From assembly GCF_030406905.1 (NCBI RefSeq), contig NZ_CP129137.1, positions 6,727,501 to 6,791,500 of the forward strand: DNA of 64,000 nucleotides, read 5' to 3'. Source of the stretch: Streptomyces sp. HUAS CB01. GTDB taxonomy: Bacteria; Actinomycetota; Actinomycetes; Streptomycetales; Streptomycetaceae. Positions 18,518 to 27,320 of the stretch are shown piece by piece. Positions within the stretch are counted from its first letter, which is position 1, and the number at the start of each line of letters is the position of its first letter. A program made the translations under genes and the position numbers. Under the pieces are notes generated by a model. The model saw only the letters and a list, made by a program, of their open reading frames with translations, searched no databases and had not been told where the DNA came from.

Positions 18518-20311
18518 CTATCCGCCTGTCGGGCGATGGCTTCGATGACGCAGCCTGAAGGCACCCCAGAGCTGAGTGACGCATCCTGCCGCAAAAAAGA
18601 AGGAGCCGGCCCGAAGCTCGGTTTCCTCGAACGCGAGGGCGTACGCAAGGAGTATGCCAAGAAACAAGGCGGCACTCGTCACCACGTTGTACACGACGCG
18701 AAGCGCCCGATGCCGGCACGCCTCGGGCGTCTCCAACACGAGGCTCGTCACAACAACGAGCATCAGCACGCACACGGCACTTGTTATCCCGATGGGCGTT
18801 TCGAACGGGTAGTACGTGCTTCCTGGATCCTCCGCATACGCTCCCGGAATAAAGTGGGTGGGCAGGACCATCGCCATTGTCATGGCGACAGCTCCAGACA
18901 CAAAAGGCGCGACAAGCCTGCGGTTCGCAGAAGCGGCCTGCGCGAGTTTCGGTTCGCGTGCTCCCTTGTGCTGGCGCCCGTTCAGGAGGCCGTTCCTCGG
19001 CAGATTTCCAGTCCCGCGCTCCGCTGTCACCGTGGCGGTGACGTGCACGAGGAGGTTGCCGACGGCGGTTTGGAGCTTCACCACTCCGGTGTAGCTGCCG
19101 GCGGATGCCGTAGCGTCGAGGGAGAGCGTCAGGCCCTCGGGCAGATACCGCACACGCAACCAAGGCTCCGCTATCGCCTCCAGCGTGCCGCGGACAACGG
19201 GTGGCCCGTCGACTGGGAGCAGTACGGCCGGGCCGGGAGTGCCCGCCGTCGAGCTCCCCAGGTCAAGTTGGGTGGTGGAGACCTGTGGCTGGATAGCGGC
19301 CCAGGCGTTCTCGGCGGCCTCAGAGACACGGCGGCTGTCGTCCTGGCGGAGCTCGGCCAGTCTTGCGCAGGCAGTACGGGCAAGTGCCATGTTCGGCCCC
19401 CGGGCGATGGCTCCCAGGTCGGTCACAGCCCACAGCCTTCGCTCACGCTCGGGGGATACGACGGCAGCGGCGAGATCCGAAGGCAACGCGGCAGGCTGGG
19501 CAGCGCGGCGTGGGGCCTTGCCGATCGAGAGGTCGCCCTGAGCCCCGAACATCCACAGCTGCGGATTCTGGTGCGGTGTGATCCGGCGGATCCGCTGGCT
19601 GATGTATTCCGCCAGCTCCGACAGCCCGATCTCGCCGTCTCCGTTCAGATCTGCCGCACCAGTACGCATGCCCTCGACCAGCGCCCCGGTGAACAGTGAG
19701 GGGCCCGGTCGGCCTTCTTCGGTCAAAGATCGTGCACCTTCACTTGCCACGAGCCGGTCGCCCTCGAACGCATACTCCACGGCGCTGGACGCGGTGAGTA
19801 CTGCTCTTCCGCGTTCCCCGATCGTGCGCTCCAGCCCGGTGAAGCTGTCCTGGACATGCGCCTGGGCATCCGCGCGGCTGAACATCCCACGCTCGAACGC
19901 ACCGGCATAACAGCAGTCCAGCATGAGTGCCACCCTCTGCGCCCGGGTTGACATCATCAACCCGCTGACGTAATCCGCGGGAACCGCGGTCGAAGCGAGC
20001 CGGTCACGCCTCGTGTCGGTGGCAGCCAGGTAGAGTTTGCCGCCCGGGTTCTTAAGCCCATGGCACGCGACGTGTACTAGCAGCGTGTCATGCAGCGACC
20101 GGTCGGCGAAGAAGTCCTCCGTCTTCCTCCTGAGTTCGTAAGAGTCGGGGTTCTTCACAACGGTCACTTCAAACCCGCCGACGGCTGGTTCTCCCAGTAC
20201 CTCGACCAGTTCGTCCGCGTCGTGGCCCGGCGCCTTGAGACTCCTCAGTCCCTGGTCACTGTAGGTTTCGATGGCGACGATGAGTGCGTAGCGCCCATGA
20301 GGAATAGTCAC
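18518..20311 (-). CDS. Membrane-anchored metacaspase (caspase-family protease)
   Basis: A 597-residue protein with a GTG start nine bases after the EACC1 stop. The caspase domain covers residues 1-260. The catalytic dyad is His84 (HVACHG) and Cys134 (MLDCCYAGAF), in normal order and spacing. NGDGEIGLSELAEYI near 223 is EF-hand-like and may bind calcium, as in some metacaspases. A middle all-beta region (about 350-420) may sense a ligand. The C-terminal 150 residues contain four predicted membrane helices, such as SGAVAMTMAMVLPTHF and ITSAVCVLMLVVVTSLVL. Pairing of EACC1 with a caspase is known from described NTP-dependent bacterial conflict systems. Expected role: regulated cell suicide at the membrane. 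No obvious NTPase gene is directly attached. Confidence 0.9.
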   Translation of the reverse strand: MTIPHGRYALIVAIETYSDQGLRSLKAPGHDADELVEVLGEPAVGGFEVTVVKNPDSYELRRKTEDFFADRSLHDTLLVHVACHGLKNPGGKLYLAATDTRRDRLASTAVPADYVSGLMMSTRAQRVALMLDCCYAGAFERGMFSRADAQAHVQDSFTGLERTIGERGRAVLTASSAVEYAFEGDRLVASEGARSLTEEGRPGPSLFTGALVEGMRTGAADLNGDGEIGLSELAEYISQRIRRITPHQNPQLWMFGAQGDLSIGKAPRRAAQPAALPSDLAAAVVSPERERRLWAVTDLGAIARGPNMALARTACARLAELRQDDSRRVSEAAENAWAAIQPQVSTTQLDLGSSTAGTPGPAVLLPVDGPPVVRGTLEAIAEPWLRVRYLPEGLTLSLDATASAGSYTGVVKLQTAVGNLLVHVTATVTAERGTGNLPRNGLLNGRQHKGAREPKLAQAASANRRLVAPFVSGAVAMTMAMVLPTHFIPGAYAEDPGSTYYPFETPIGITSAVCVLMLVVVTSLVLETPEACRHRALRVVYNVVTSAALFLGILLAYALAFEETELRAGSFFFAAGCVTQLWGAFRLRHRSHRPTGG

Positions 20312-20320
20312 CGCCTCTGC

Positions 20321-20776
20321 CTAGGCCCCCGGCATGGACGGGTTCTGCCGGGACCGGTTCTCCACGGACTGTTCCCCCGATGTGACGATGGAGCGATCAA
20401 CCATGACGGCGCCCAGCCACGCGTCGGTCAGGCGCCGCTGATCGGCCCGACTCACCCCGGTCAGCTCCAGCCGTCGGCCATCGATCTCCAGAGTCGCGCT
20501 GCGGCCTCCCGTCCGTTCCAACCATGACTGGACGACCCCCACGAGTCCTTCCAGGAGTGGCAGGCTCGGCGCCAGCACCACAAGGAGCGCTCCGACTGCC
20601 TCCGCCACACCAGCACGGCTTCCTTCCGGCGCCGGCCCCGCCTCCGCCTGCTCCACACGATCGATGTCAAGAGCGAGCAGATCCTCCTGCAGTGCCTCCA
20701 GCAGCAATTGCAGTGCTTCCGCATCCGCCGCGTCCTCGCCCCTTCCGGACGCGACAAGGCTCAACCGAACAGCCAT
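20321..20776 (-). CDS. EACC1-type effector-associated constant component
   Basis: A 151-residue protein encoded directly upstream of the metacaspase in the same direction. Its core, a hydrophobic helix followed by GVVQSWLERTGGRSATLEIDGRRLELTGVS and RRLTDAWLGAVM (residues about 60-125), matches the EACC1 family (effector-associated constant component 1). In described actinobacterial conflict systems EACC1 is the invariant partner of interchangeable effectors. Its mechanism is not established; it may couple the effector to a sensor. The linker before the core is Glu-rich and helical. The gene spacing supports a two-gene operon. Confidence 0.85.
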   Translation of the reverse strand: MAVRLSLVASGRGEDAADAEALQLLLEALQEDLLALDIDRVEQAEAGPAPEGSRAGVAEAVGALLVVLAPSLPLLEGLVGVVQSWLERTGGRSATLEIDGRRLELTGVSRADQRRLTDAWLGAVMVDRSIVTSGEQSVENRSRQNPSMPGA

Positions 20777-20904
20777 AAGCCCCCACTACCCGCGCACCAA
20801 GCCCTTCGGACACCCAGTGTGGCACTGCGATCACCCCATGTCTCAAGAACGCGTGACTGCACAAGGCCATGATGAGATCCCATCGGAACGACTTGCTTGA
20901 GGCT

Positions 20905-22572
20905 TTCGGTACGCTCGCCGAAGCTGGCACCGCGATCGGACCCGCCTGAGGAGGGCCAGCGAGCTCTCACAGCTCGACCACGCAGCATGCCCCGGCCTGC
21001 GCCTCCTGGATGGCGCGGTGTGGGACGCGGTGCGCGAGGACGTACTGGCCGGTCTGAGCCTGGACATGCCTGTCACCGAGCACCTGGCGGAGCTGGTGTG
21101 GGCCCTGGACGCGGGCTGGAAGCAGATGGCCGAACGCCTGGAGGCGGCGGGCAAGGACGCGAAGGTGTCGCTCGATGTCCTCCCGAACGGCCGCGTGAAA
21201 CTGAACGTGGAGAAGATCGGCGCGCTCGGAGAGCCGAAATCCCTGGCCTGGCTGCGCAAGCGGGTCGAGAAGATGCTCCCGAAGATCGACCTGCCGGACC
21301 TGCTCTTCGAGGTCTACTCCTGGACCGGGTTCCTCGACGCCTTCGTCCACCTCGGAGACGGCACCACCCGCATGAAGGACCTCACCACCTCGGTCGTCGC
21401 GCTCCTTGTGAGCGAGGCGTGCAACATTGGCATGACTCCGGTCACCAGCCCCGGCCACGAGGCTCTCACCCGCTCCCGCCTGGTCCACGTCGACCAGTTC
21501 TACCTCCGGGGCGACACCATCGCCGCGGCGAACGCCAAGCTGATCGAAGCCCAGTCTCAGGTGCCGATCGTGGCGTACTGGGGCGACGGCCTGCTGGCCT
21601 CGGTCGACGGGCTGCGTTCGTCGTCCCGGTACGGACCATCAGCGCGGCACCGTCGCCGAAGTACTTCGGGTTCAAGCGCGGCATCACCTGGCTCAACGCC
21701 GTCAACGACCAGGTCGCCGGGATCGGGCAGATGGTCGTCCCCGGAACGCCGCGCGACTCCCTGCACATTTTGGACGCGCTGCTGAACCTGGACGGCGGGC
21801 GCAAGCCGGAGATGGTGGCCACCGACAACGCCTCCTACTCCGACATCGTGTTCGGGATCTTCAGGATCCTGGGCTACAACTTCAGCCCCCGCTTCAAGGA
21901 CCTGGACGACCAGAGGTTCTGGCGGGCGACGATGCCCGGGGTGAGACGGGGACGTACGGGGTGCTGGAGCCGCTCGCCCGCAACCGGGTCAACCTGAAGA
22001 AGATCGAGACGTGGTGGCCGGACATGCTCCGCGTCGCCGGTTCCCTGGTCACCAACCAGGTCAGGGCGTACGACCTGCTGCGGATGTTCGGCCGTGAGGG
22101 CCACCCCACGCCGCTGGGGCAGGCGTTCGCGGAGTACGGGCGGATCGCCAAGACCGAGCACCTGCTGCGGATGGTCGACCCGGTCGACGACACCTACCGC
22201 CGCCAGATGAACCGCCAGCTCACCGTGAAGGAGTCCCGCCACAAGCTGGCCCGGGACGTGTGTCACGGCAAGCGCGGCGCCATCCACCAGGCGTACCGCG
22301 AGGGGATGGAGGACCAGCTCGGCGCGCTCGGCCTGGTCCTCAACGCCATCGTGCTGTGGACGACGCGGTACATCGACGCAGCCGTCGCCCAGCTACGCGC
22401 CAAGGGCCACGAGATCCGGGACGAGGACATCGCCCGGCTCTCCCCGCTCAAGCACCGCAACCTCAACGTGCTCGGCCGCTACAGCTTCACCGCCTCGACC
22501 CCGGCCGGTGGCGGCCTGCGGCCCCTGCGCGACCCGGATGTCGCCGGGCTCGACGAGGGCGACGAGGAGTAG
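20905..22572 (+). pseudogene. Tn3-family transposase, 5'-truncated and frameshifted
   Basis: The C-terminal 540 or so residues of a roughly 1000-residue Tn3 transposase. From about 21000 the first frame gives LLFEVYSWTGFLDAFVHLG, TSVVALLVSEACNIGM and HVDQFYLRGDTI. At about 21620 it shifts to APSPKYFGFKRGITWLN and MVATDNASYSDIVFGIF, and at about 21940 to LEPLARNRVNLKKIETWW and SPLKHRNLNVLGRYSF to the stop at 22572. Two frameshifts and loss of the N-terminal DNA-binding half inactivate it. I do not see a resolvase or 38-bp terminal repeats nearby. Confidence 0.85.
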
Positions 22573-22867
22573 ACGAGACCTTGGCGACTCCCCGGAAGCA
22601 GCATTGTCGCCCGGGGTGAGGGCTGGCCAGGGGAGGGTCCTTCCGGAGCCGAAACTGGGGCCTCGGGGGGCGCTGGTAAGGGTGCCGTCCCAGCCCTCGA
22701 TGGGGCCGCGGCCGCACTCCGGCGCCGGTTCACGACCCCTGGGCCGACTGCTTCCGGATAGTCGCTCACGCGTCCGCCTGCGGCATCGGAGAAATGCCTC
22801 TGACCTGGTGTTTTCCTGGGATCTATCTAACCTGGGAGGTCTGCTCGACATCGTCGGAGGGGACACC
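22573..22867. other. Intergenic, no gene recognised
   Basis: About 295 bases after the Tn3 relic. The GyrB-like frame is open through here, but codon content, the lack of homology and a GGAGGGG site just before 22868 argue that the gene starts at 22868. Confidence 0.55.
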
Positions 22868-24031
22868 GTGAGCGAGGAAGACACCAGGTACGACGCCAGC
22901 CACATCCAGGTGTTGGAGGGGTGGGAAGCAGTTCGGAAGCGGCCCGGGATGTACGTCGGCTCGACAAGTGAACGCGGCCTGCGTCAGATGGTGTTCGAGG
23001 TCGCGGACCGGGCGGTGAACGATGTTCTGGCCGGCCGTGCCGCCTCCGTCGACATCACTCTGACGCCCGACGGCGGCGTGTGCGTCGCCGACGACGGGCC
23101 GGGCGTTCCCATCGACGAGACGGAGGGTACCGGCGGTCCCGGGCTCGAAGCCCTGCTCACCCGAATTCAGGTCGGGGCGGGTACCGGAGACCGTCACGAC
23201 GTGACGCTTGGCTTCTGTGGCGTGGGGCCCGGCGTCGTCAATGCCCTGTCGCGCCGGATGACGGCCGAGGTACGCCGCGAGGGAGTCCTATGGGTCCAGG
23301 AATACGCGCGCGGCGTGGCCGCCACCCCGCTCACCGTGGTGGGTACGGCGACCGGAAGCGGGACCGCCATTACCTTCTGGCCCGACGCCGACATCTTCGG
23401 AGCCACAGAGTTCTCGTTCGACGGACTGGAGGAACGATTCAGAGAACTGACCTTCCTGAACCAGGGCCTGGAAATCTCGCTGACCGACCTGCGCCGCCTG
23501 GGTGAGTCCCATTCGGTGCGGCTCCGCTTCCCGGGCGGGACGCGGGACTTCGTCGACTTCCTCGACGGCCGCACAGCGGCGCACGCCCCCATGGAGACCA
23601 TCGCCTTCGAGCGCGAGGACGCTCGGATGGCTGGGGTGATGGAGGTGGCCTTCCGCTGGTGCAACTGCCCTGACGAGCGGGTGCAGAGCTTCGCCAACAG
23701 CCGGCCCACCATCGGCGGTACGCACACGGTGGGCTTCCGCGAGGGGATGGCGGCCGCGGTCACCGCGTACGCGCGGGAGCAGGGGCTGCCGACACCTATG
23801 GACCCCGACTTTGGCGCCGATCGGATCGGCGCGGGCCTGACGGCGGTCGTGTCGGTGAAGCTGGACCGTCCCGAGTTCGAGGGCGCCACGCGCGGTGTGC
23901 TGGGCAATTCCGAAGTGCGCAACTGTGTCGGAAAGGCCGTCCAGGACCACCTCGGCAGGTGGCTGAAGGAAGACCCGGAGCGGGCCGCAGCCGTCATCGA
24001 CCAGATCGTCCAGGGTGCCCGCCGGGACTGA
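22868..24031 (+). CDS. Stand-alone GyrB-like ATPase-transducer protein with altered ATP site
   Basis: A 387-residue protein with a GTG start after GGAGGGG. It aligns by eye along its whole length with the GHKL ATPase plus transducer half of DNA gyrase B: HIQVLEGWEAVRKRPGMYVG, then GFCGVGPGVVNALS, RFRELTFLNQGLEISL and GGTHTVGFREGM. It stops where the TOPRIM domain should begin, so DNA cleavage and GyrA binding are absent. Catalytic Glu is present (FEVADRA, Glu44). The Mg-binding Asn of gyrase (E. coli Asn46) is Arg48, the Arg of DDGRG is Pro78, and the transducer QTK reads ATR. It may bind but not turn over ATP, or act as a decoy or regulator of gyrase. No partner gene is adjacent. Confidence 0.85.
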   Translation: MSEEDTRYDASHIQVLEGWEAVRKRPGMYVGSTSERGLRQMVFEVADRAVNDVLAGRAASVDITLTPDGGVCVADDGPGVPIDETEGTGGPGLEALLTRIQVGAGTGDRHDVTLGFCGVGPGVVNALSRRMTAEVRREGVLWVQEYARGVAATPLTVVGTATGSGTAITFWPDADIFGATEFSFDGLEERFRELTFLNQGLEISLTDLRRLGESHSVRLRFPGGTRDFVDFLDGRTAAHAPMETIAFEREDARMAGVMEVAFRWCNCPDERVQSFANSRPTIGGTHTVGFREGMAAAVTAYAREQGLPTPMDPDFGADRIGAGLTAVVSVKLDRPEFEGATRGVLGNSEVRNCVGKAVQDHLGRWLKEDPERAAAVIDQIVQGARRD

Positions 24032-24537
24032 CCAGCAACGAACCGCCCTGCTGGTTTACGAAGACGGGACCGGCAAGGCGTTGGCAGGATGCAGACGCTC
24101 GATCGGAGTTCAGAACGGCCATCCAACTGCGCGTGCGGACTCGGGACCACTCTCACAAATGTTCATCTGTGAGAGTTCTGCGAGAGTCCCCTCAGTGATC
24201 ACGTTTCCGCAGGTCGCCGTTCGCAAAAGTCCTCTCGCCCGCGTATTGTGCGAGGCACTTCTGAGAGACTTCCCGGATGGATCTCACGCCCGATCGGGCC
24301 GTGTCCTGTCTCTGCCATGTCCGGGCAGTCTCGGAGATCTCCGGGCAAGTGAGCTGATGTCTCATGTCGAGCACAGGGTTGATGCCAGCCAGATGCGCCC
24401 GGCTTTGTCAGTGGCAGCGGAGTCAGCGTCAGTAGGCGGGGAGAGGTTGGCAGGCAAGGCGGCGGCTTCGACACGTCGCCGGTGAGGATGCCGTGGTCGC
24501 CCGTCCGCGCTCCACTGCGTGGGCAGCGGCGGAAACG
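24032..24537. other. Intergenic, no gene recognised
   Basis: Five hundred bases with lower GC than its surroundings. No frame has a recognisable domain. Short repeats of GTGAGAGTTC type near 24160-24190 are the only texture I see. Confidence 0.5.
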
Positions 24538-24777
24538 CTACTCGCGGGCGGGCATCGCGGCGGGACGATGCCCTTCCTCTTCTCCTTCCGCTAGCAGCCA
24601 TCGCAGCAGGTTGAGTCCACTCTTCCGCAGCCGCGAGCGGAACTGGCGGAACCAGCGATGGACGAGGCCGGAGAGCCGCTGAGCCTGACGCATGTACCAG
24701 GTGCAGGCCGGAAGAGCTAGGAGTGCGAAGATGCCGTACAGGGCAATTTCATTAGGAGGCACCGCGTTTCCCTTCAT
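24538..24777 (-). CDS. Small single-span membrane protein (tentative)
   Basis: A 79-codon frame with one membrane helix (EIALYGIFALLALPACTWYM) followed by a strongly basic amphipathic tail (RWFRQFRSRLRKSGLNLL). The ATG at 24777 lacks a ribosome binding site. A GTG at 24762 is preceded by AAGGGA at six bases and is the likelier start. The positive tail after the helix would stay in the cytoplasm. Encoded in the same direction as the unknown gene at 24826. Function unknown. Confidence 0.4.
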   Translation of the reverse strand: MKGNAVPPNEIALYGIFALLALPACTWYMRQAQRLSGLVHRWFRQFRSRLRKSGLNLLRWLLAEGEEEGHRPAAMPARE

Positions 24778-24825
24778 TGATTAATTTCCGCACGCGAAGA
24801 CCGACCCGAGAGGCACGAAGATGCA

Positions 24826-25548
24826 TTAGTCGCAGCCTGTAATGGGGCACGGACTCGGCTCGGACGCAAGAGGCCATCCCGGAACTACCGCAACTCCGGC
24901 AGGCAGGTAGAATTCGACCTCGGGTTCCGGAATTACGACCTTCGATCTTTCTCTCGTCGGGTCGTCGTCAATCATGGTCCATTCGACCCCTGTGGAACTC
25001 TTAGCGAAGATTACGCAGATTTCTCTGACAGCTCCGTCCTCTGTCGCCTGAATGCCATGCAGGTGCCTTGCTTCGCTTACGTCGGGGCCAGCGTCCCGGT
25101 ATGTCGGCATCCAAGGAATCGCTTCGCCCAAAGGCCAACTGCCACCCTGCCTCACAGGTCCTGGCCATCCCGGGCGCTTGAAGGGGTACCGCATGACAGC
25201 AAGCTCCACCGCCTCAGTATTCTCGTAATTCGCAGCCGCGACATAAGCGCGATGGTAGGTCAGGTCGTTGGTCGCCAGGGTCATCCGAGCACGGCGACCC
25301 CGCTTGTCTCGGACCGTGCAATGGAGCAGCCCCCATTCCTTCACCGAAGGGGCCAGAGCGGCATATTCGCACAACTCTACATAGCTGCATACACGAATAC
25401 TCTGCATCTCACGCGTCGAATAACTCGACACCTCAGAGAACTCCTTGATCTTCGGGTCCCGCAAGTCGGAGCTGAGATATCGGACCCTCTTCTCCTGCGC
25501 GGCGGGGTTGGGGGACTTGAAACGGGAGTTGCGCTTCTTCTTCGTCAT
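24826..25548 (-). CDS. Conserved-looking hypothetical protein
   Basis: A 240-residue protein with ATG at 25548 and no strong ribosome binding site. The N-terminus is very basic (MTKKKRNSRFKSPNP). The body is mixed alpha/beta without signal peptide or membrane helix, and the C-terminus is Pro-rich with two Cys. Codon usage is less GC-biased than in neighbouring genes, which suggests recent transfer. I do not recognise a domain. It lies between the tentative membrane gene at 24538 (same strand) and the TnsA relic. Confidence 0.55.
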   Translation of the reverse strand: MTKKKRNSRFKSPNPAAQEKRVRYLSSDLRDPKIKEFSEVSSYSTREMQSIRVCSYVELCEYAALAPSVKEWGLLHCTVRDKRGRRARMTLATNDLTYHRAYVAAANYENTEAVELAVMRYPFKRPGWPGPVRQGGSWPLGEAIPWMPTYRDAGPDVSEARHLHGIQATEDGAVREICVIFAKSSTGVEWTMIDDDPTRERSKVVIPEPEVEFYLPAGVAVVPGWPLASEPSPCPITGCD

Positions 25549-25888
25549 GCCGTGAATATTGCCGCACTCCAGAAGGTATGTGCCACCGTGCTATATCCAG
25601 CACGGTAAAGAACGATCGCAGGTCGCTGAGCTGGGCAAACACGAGTCGAGGAGATCTGCCAGCGACCTCTGCGGGGTCAGCGCGGGCCGCAGTGCAACCT
25701 GACCGTTATCCGCGCTCCCGCAGGCGGCGGCTGGCAGCTCAGCGCGTCACTTACACCTACTCTGCGCTCAACATCTCACTATCAGTCAGGTCCGGGCGTC
25801 TGGCGGGCTGTCTCGGTCTTCTCCGCGTGCGCTGTCGTCTCTGTATCTATGGTCGTCGTGGTTCGTCGGCTTCGTAACGGAGGCCCGG
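25549..25888. other. Intergenic, no gene recognised
   Basis: This stretch separates the hypothetical gene at 24826-25548 from the Tns relic. I see no convincing frame or strong hairpin. Confidence 0.5.
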
Positions 25889-26430
25889 ATGGATGTGAAC
25901 GGGGTGTCGACAGAGGACGTCGAACTGGAGTACGTCAGCGCAGTCGGGGCCCGTGAGCGGGCTTTGCTGGGGTGCCTGTGGTCGGTTCCGTTTGAGTCGG
26001 TCCGGCCCGAGCGGCGGTTCCCGGCTTTCCGGGGACAGGGCAACTGGTGCGGTTGGTACTGGTCGGCTACATGCGGCGGGCACGTCGGCTATGAGTCGTG
26101 GCTGGAGCGGGACCGGCTGATGCTGCTCGACTTCGATCCGCGGGTGGTCGGGATGGCCTCGCAGCCGTTGCGGCTGTCGTGGGACGGGGCTGGTGGTCGA
26201 TGTCCGCCCCGATGAGCGGATCGAGCCGCGTGACGCGGTGAAGTTCGCCGGGACAGCGGCGGCGTGTTCGCTGGTGGGCTGGGACTTCGCCCGGGTCGGG
26301 ATACCGGACGCACTACGGATGTCCCGCTCGGTGCTGCCGCACGCCTCGCTCACAGCGCTGGACGAACGGTTGGCCCAGGCGGCGGCGATCCCCGTGATCA
26401 CGCCGGAGACGATCGTCTGCGACCGGGGCA
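25889..26430 (+). pseudogene. TnsA-TnsB fusion relic of a Tn7-like transposon
   Basis: The first frame gives PERRFPAFRGQGNWCGWYW and GYESWLERDRLMLLDFDPRVVGMASQP. This is the TnsA-like endonuclease subunit found in Streptomyces heteromeric transposases, with the catalytic ESxxERD-type region visible. After a frameshift and small deletion near 26200 it continues as VDVRPDERIEPRDAVKFA (TnsA). Near 26300 it switches without a stop to DALRMSRSVLPH and AAAIPVITPETIVCDRGT, which belongs to the TnsB/Mu-type transposase core. A deletion has therefore joined tnsA to the middle of tnsB. The 3' limit is approximate. Confidence 0.75.
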
Positions 26431-27030
26431 CGCTGAACGCCATGACGCGCTGCGGGCCCTCGAGGCCGTCGGCCCACCAGGCACGCCGGGCCATGTCGAG
26501 CCTGCCGGGCAGGGAGGCGTGTCGATGAACCGGGCCAGGACGCGCCACACGCTCGCTGAGGTCTGCCGGTACTGGGCGAAGGAGACCGCGACCCGCGGCA
26601 AGTAGTCCCAGCCGCGGGGGCCAGACACGAGCGCAGCCCATGCCATGAGGGCGGCCGCCATCACGTGGTTGTCCGGGTGCGGGCCCCGGGCGGCGATCCG
26701 GCGGGTCTCGTCGGCGGCGGCCGCGTCAAGGACAGCGCGCTGCTCGTCGTCGAGGATGAGGCCGAGGATGTCCTCGGCGAACCCGGCCGGGGTGTCGCGC
26801 CACAGCTCGTAGGCGCTGCCCGCGTGCCGGTCGAGGGCGATCATCACGTCCATGAGCGTCCCCGGGGCCATCGCCGCGACCTGGGCGCGGCGCTCGCCGA
26901 CCGGGAGGTACATGAGCTGGTGCGCGAGCTCCACGGTCTCCGGTTGCACGCACGCGATCGGGTGCGGCCGGTTGTGGGTCCGGGCCGATGCGGCGAGCGA
27001 GGCGCAGCGGGTGAGCGGGATGAACGTCAT
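26398..27030 (-). CDS. Hypothetical helical protein, probably 3'-truncated
   Basis: From the ATG at 27030 (MTFIPLTRCASLAASART) the frame encodes an alpha-helical protein with clear coding bias, for example ELAHQLMYLPVGERRAQVAAMA and ALMAWAALVSGPRGWDYLPRVAVSF. Beyond about 26525 the translation turns into Pro/Arg/Ser low complexity and overlaps the opposite-strand TnsB relic. The natural C-terminus was probably lost there, with the frame running on to 26398. No ribosome binding site is obvious and no known domain is recognised. Confidence 0.45.
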   Translation of the reverse strand: MTFIPLTRCASLAASARTHNRPHPIACVQPETVELAHQLMYLPVGERRAQVAAMAPGTLMDVMIALDRHAGSAYELWRDTPAGFAEDILGLILDDEQRAVLDAAAADETRRIAARGPHPDNHVMAAALMAWAALVSGPRGWDYLPRVAVSFAQYRQTSASVWRVLARFIDTPPCPAGSTWPGVPGGPTASRARSASWRSACPGRRRSSPA

Positions 27031-27320
27031 GGCGCGCACCGTAGGGATCCGAGGGTGCTTGCGTCGCGGCCGCCGCGGGGCCCCTTCTCCGGCCGACGTC
27101 GGGGCCCCGCTGGCGCTGAGAGCCAGGAGGGACAGCGCCACCGGGGTGAACGACGCGGCCGCGCTCGGGTCACGGGCCCTCGGGAACGGGTGCGCCCCGA
27201 CCGCCCGCTTGGGCCGGGGCGCAGTGTGCGGGGCGGGCTATCCGGCGGTGGTGCCCGTGGTCGTCCCGGCGTCGGTACCGGTGCTCGTTCCGGCGTCGGT
27301 GTCGGCGTACACATGAACGT
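27031..27320. other. Left flank of ISL3 element B; low-complexity DNA
   Basis: It holds GTGCCCGTGGTCGTCCCGG-like repeats that read as Val/Pro/Ser- or Gly/Thr-rich on either strand. The last 18 bases before the element resemble, in inverted orientation, the right flank of element A at 11239-11256. Confidence 0.5.

Noticed and set aside
22508..22867. N-terminal extension of the GyrB-like protein
   Set aside because: The extension is low-complexity, overlaps the Tn3 relic, and a good ribosome binding site precedes 22868.
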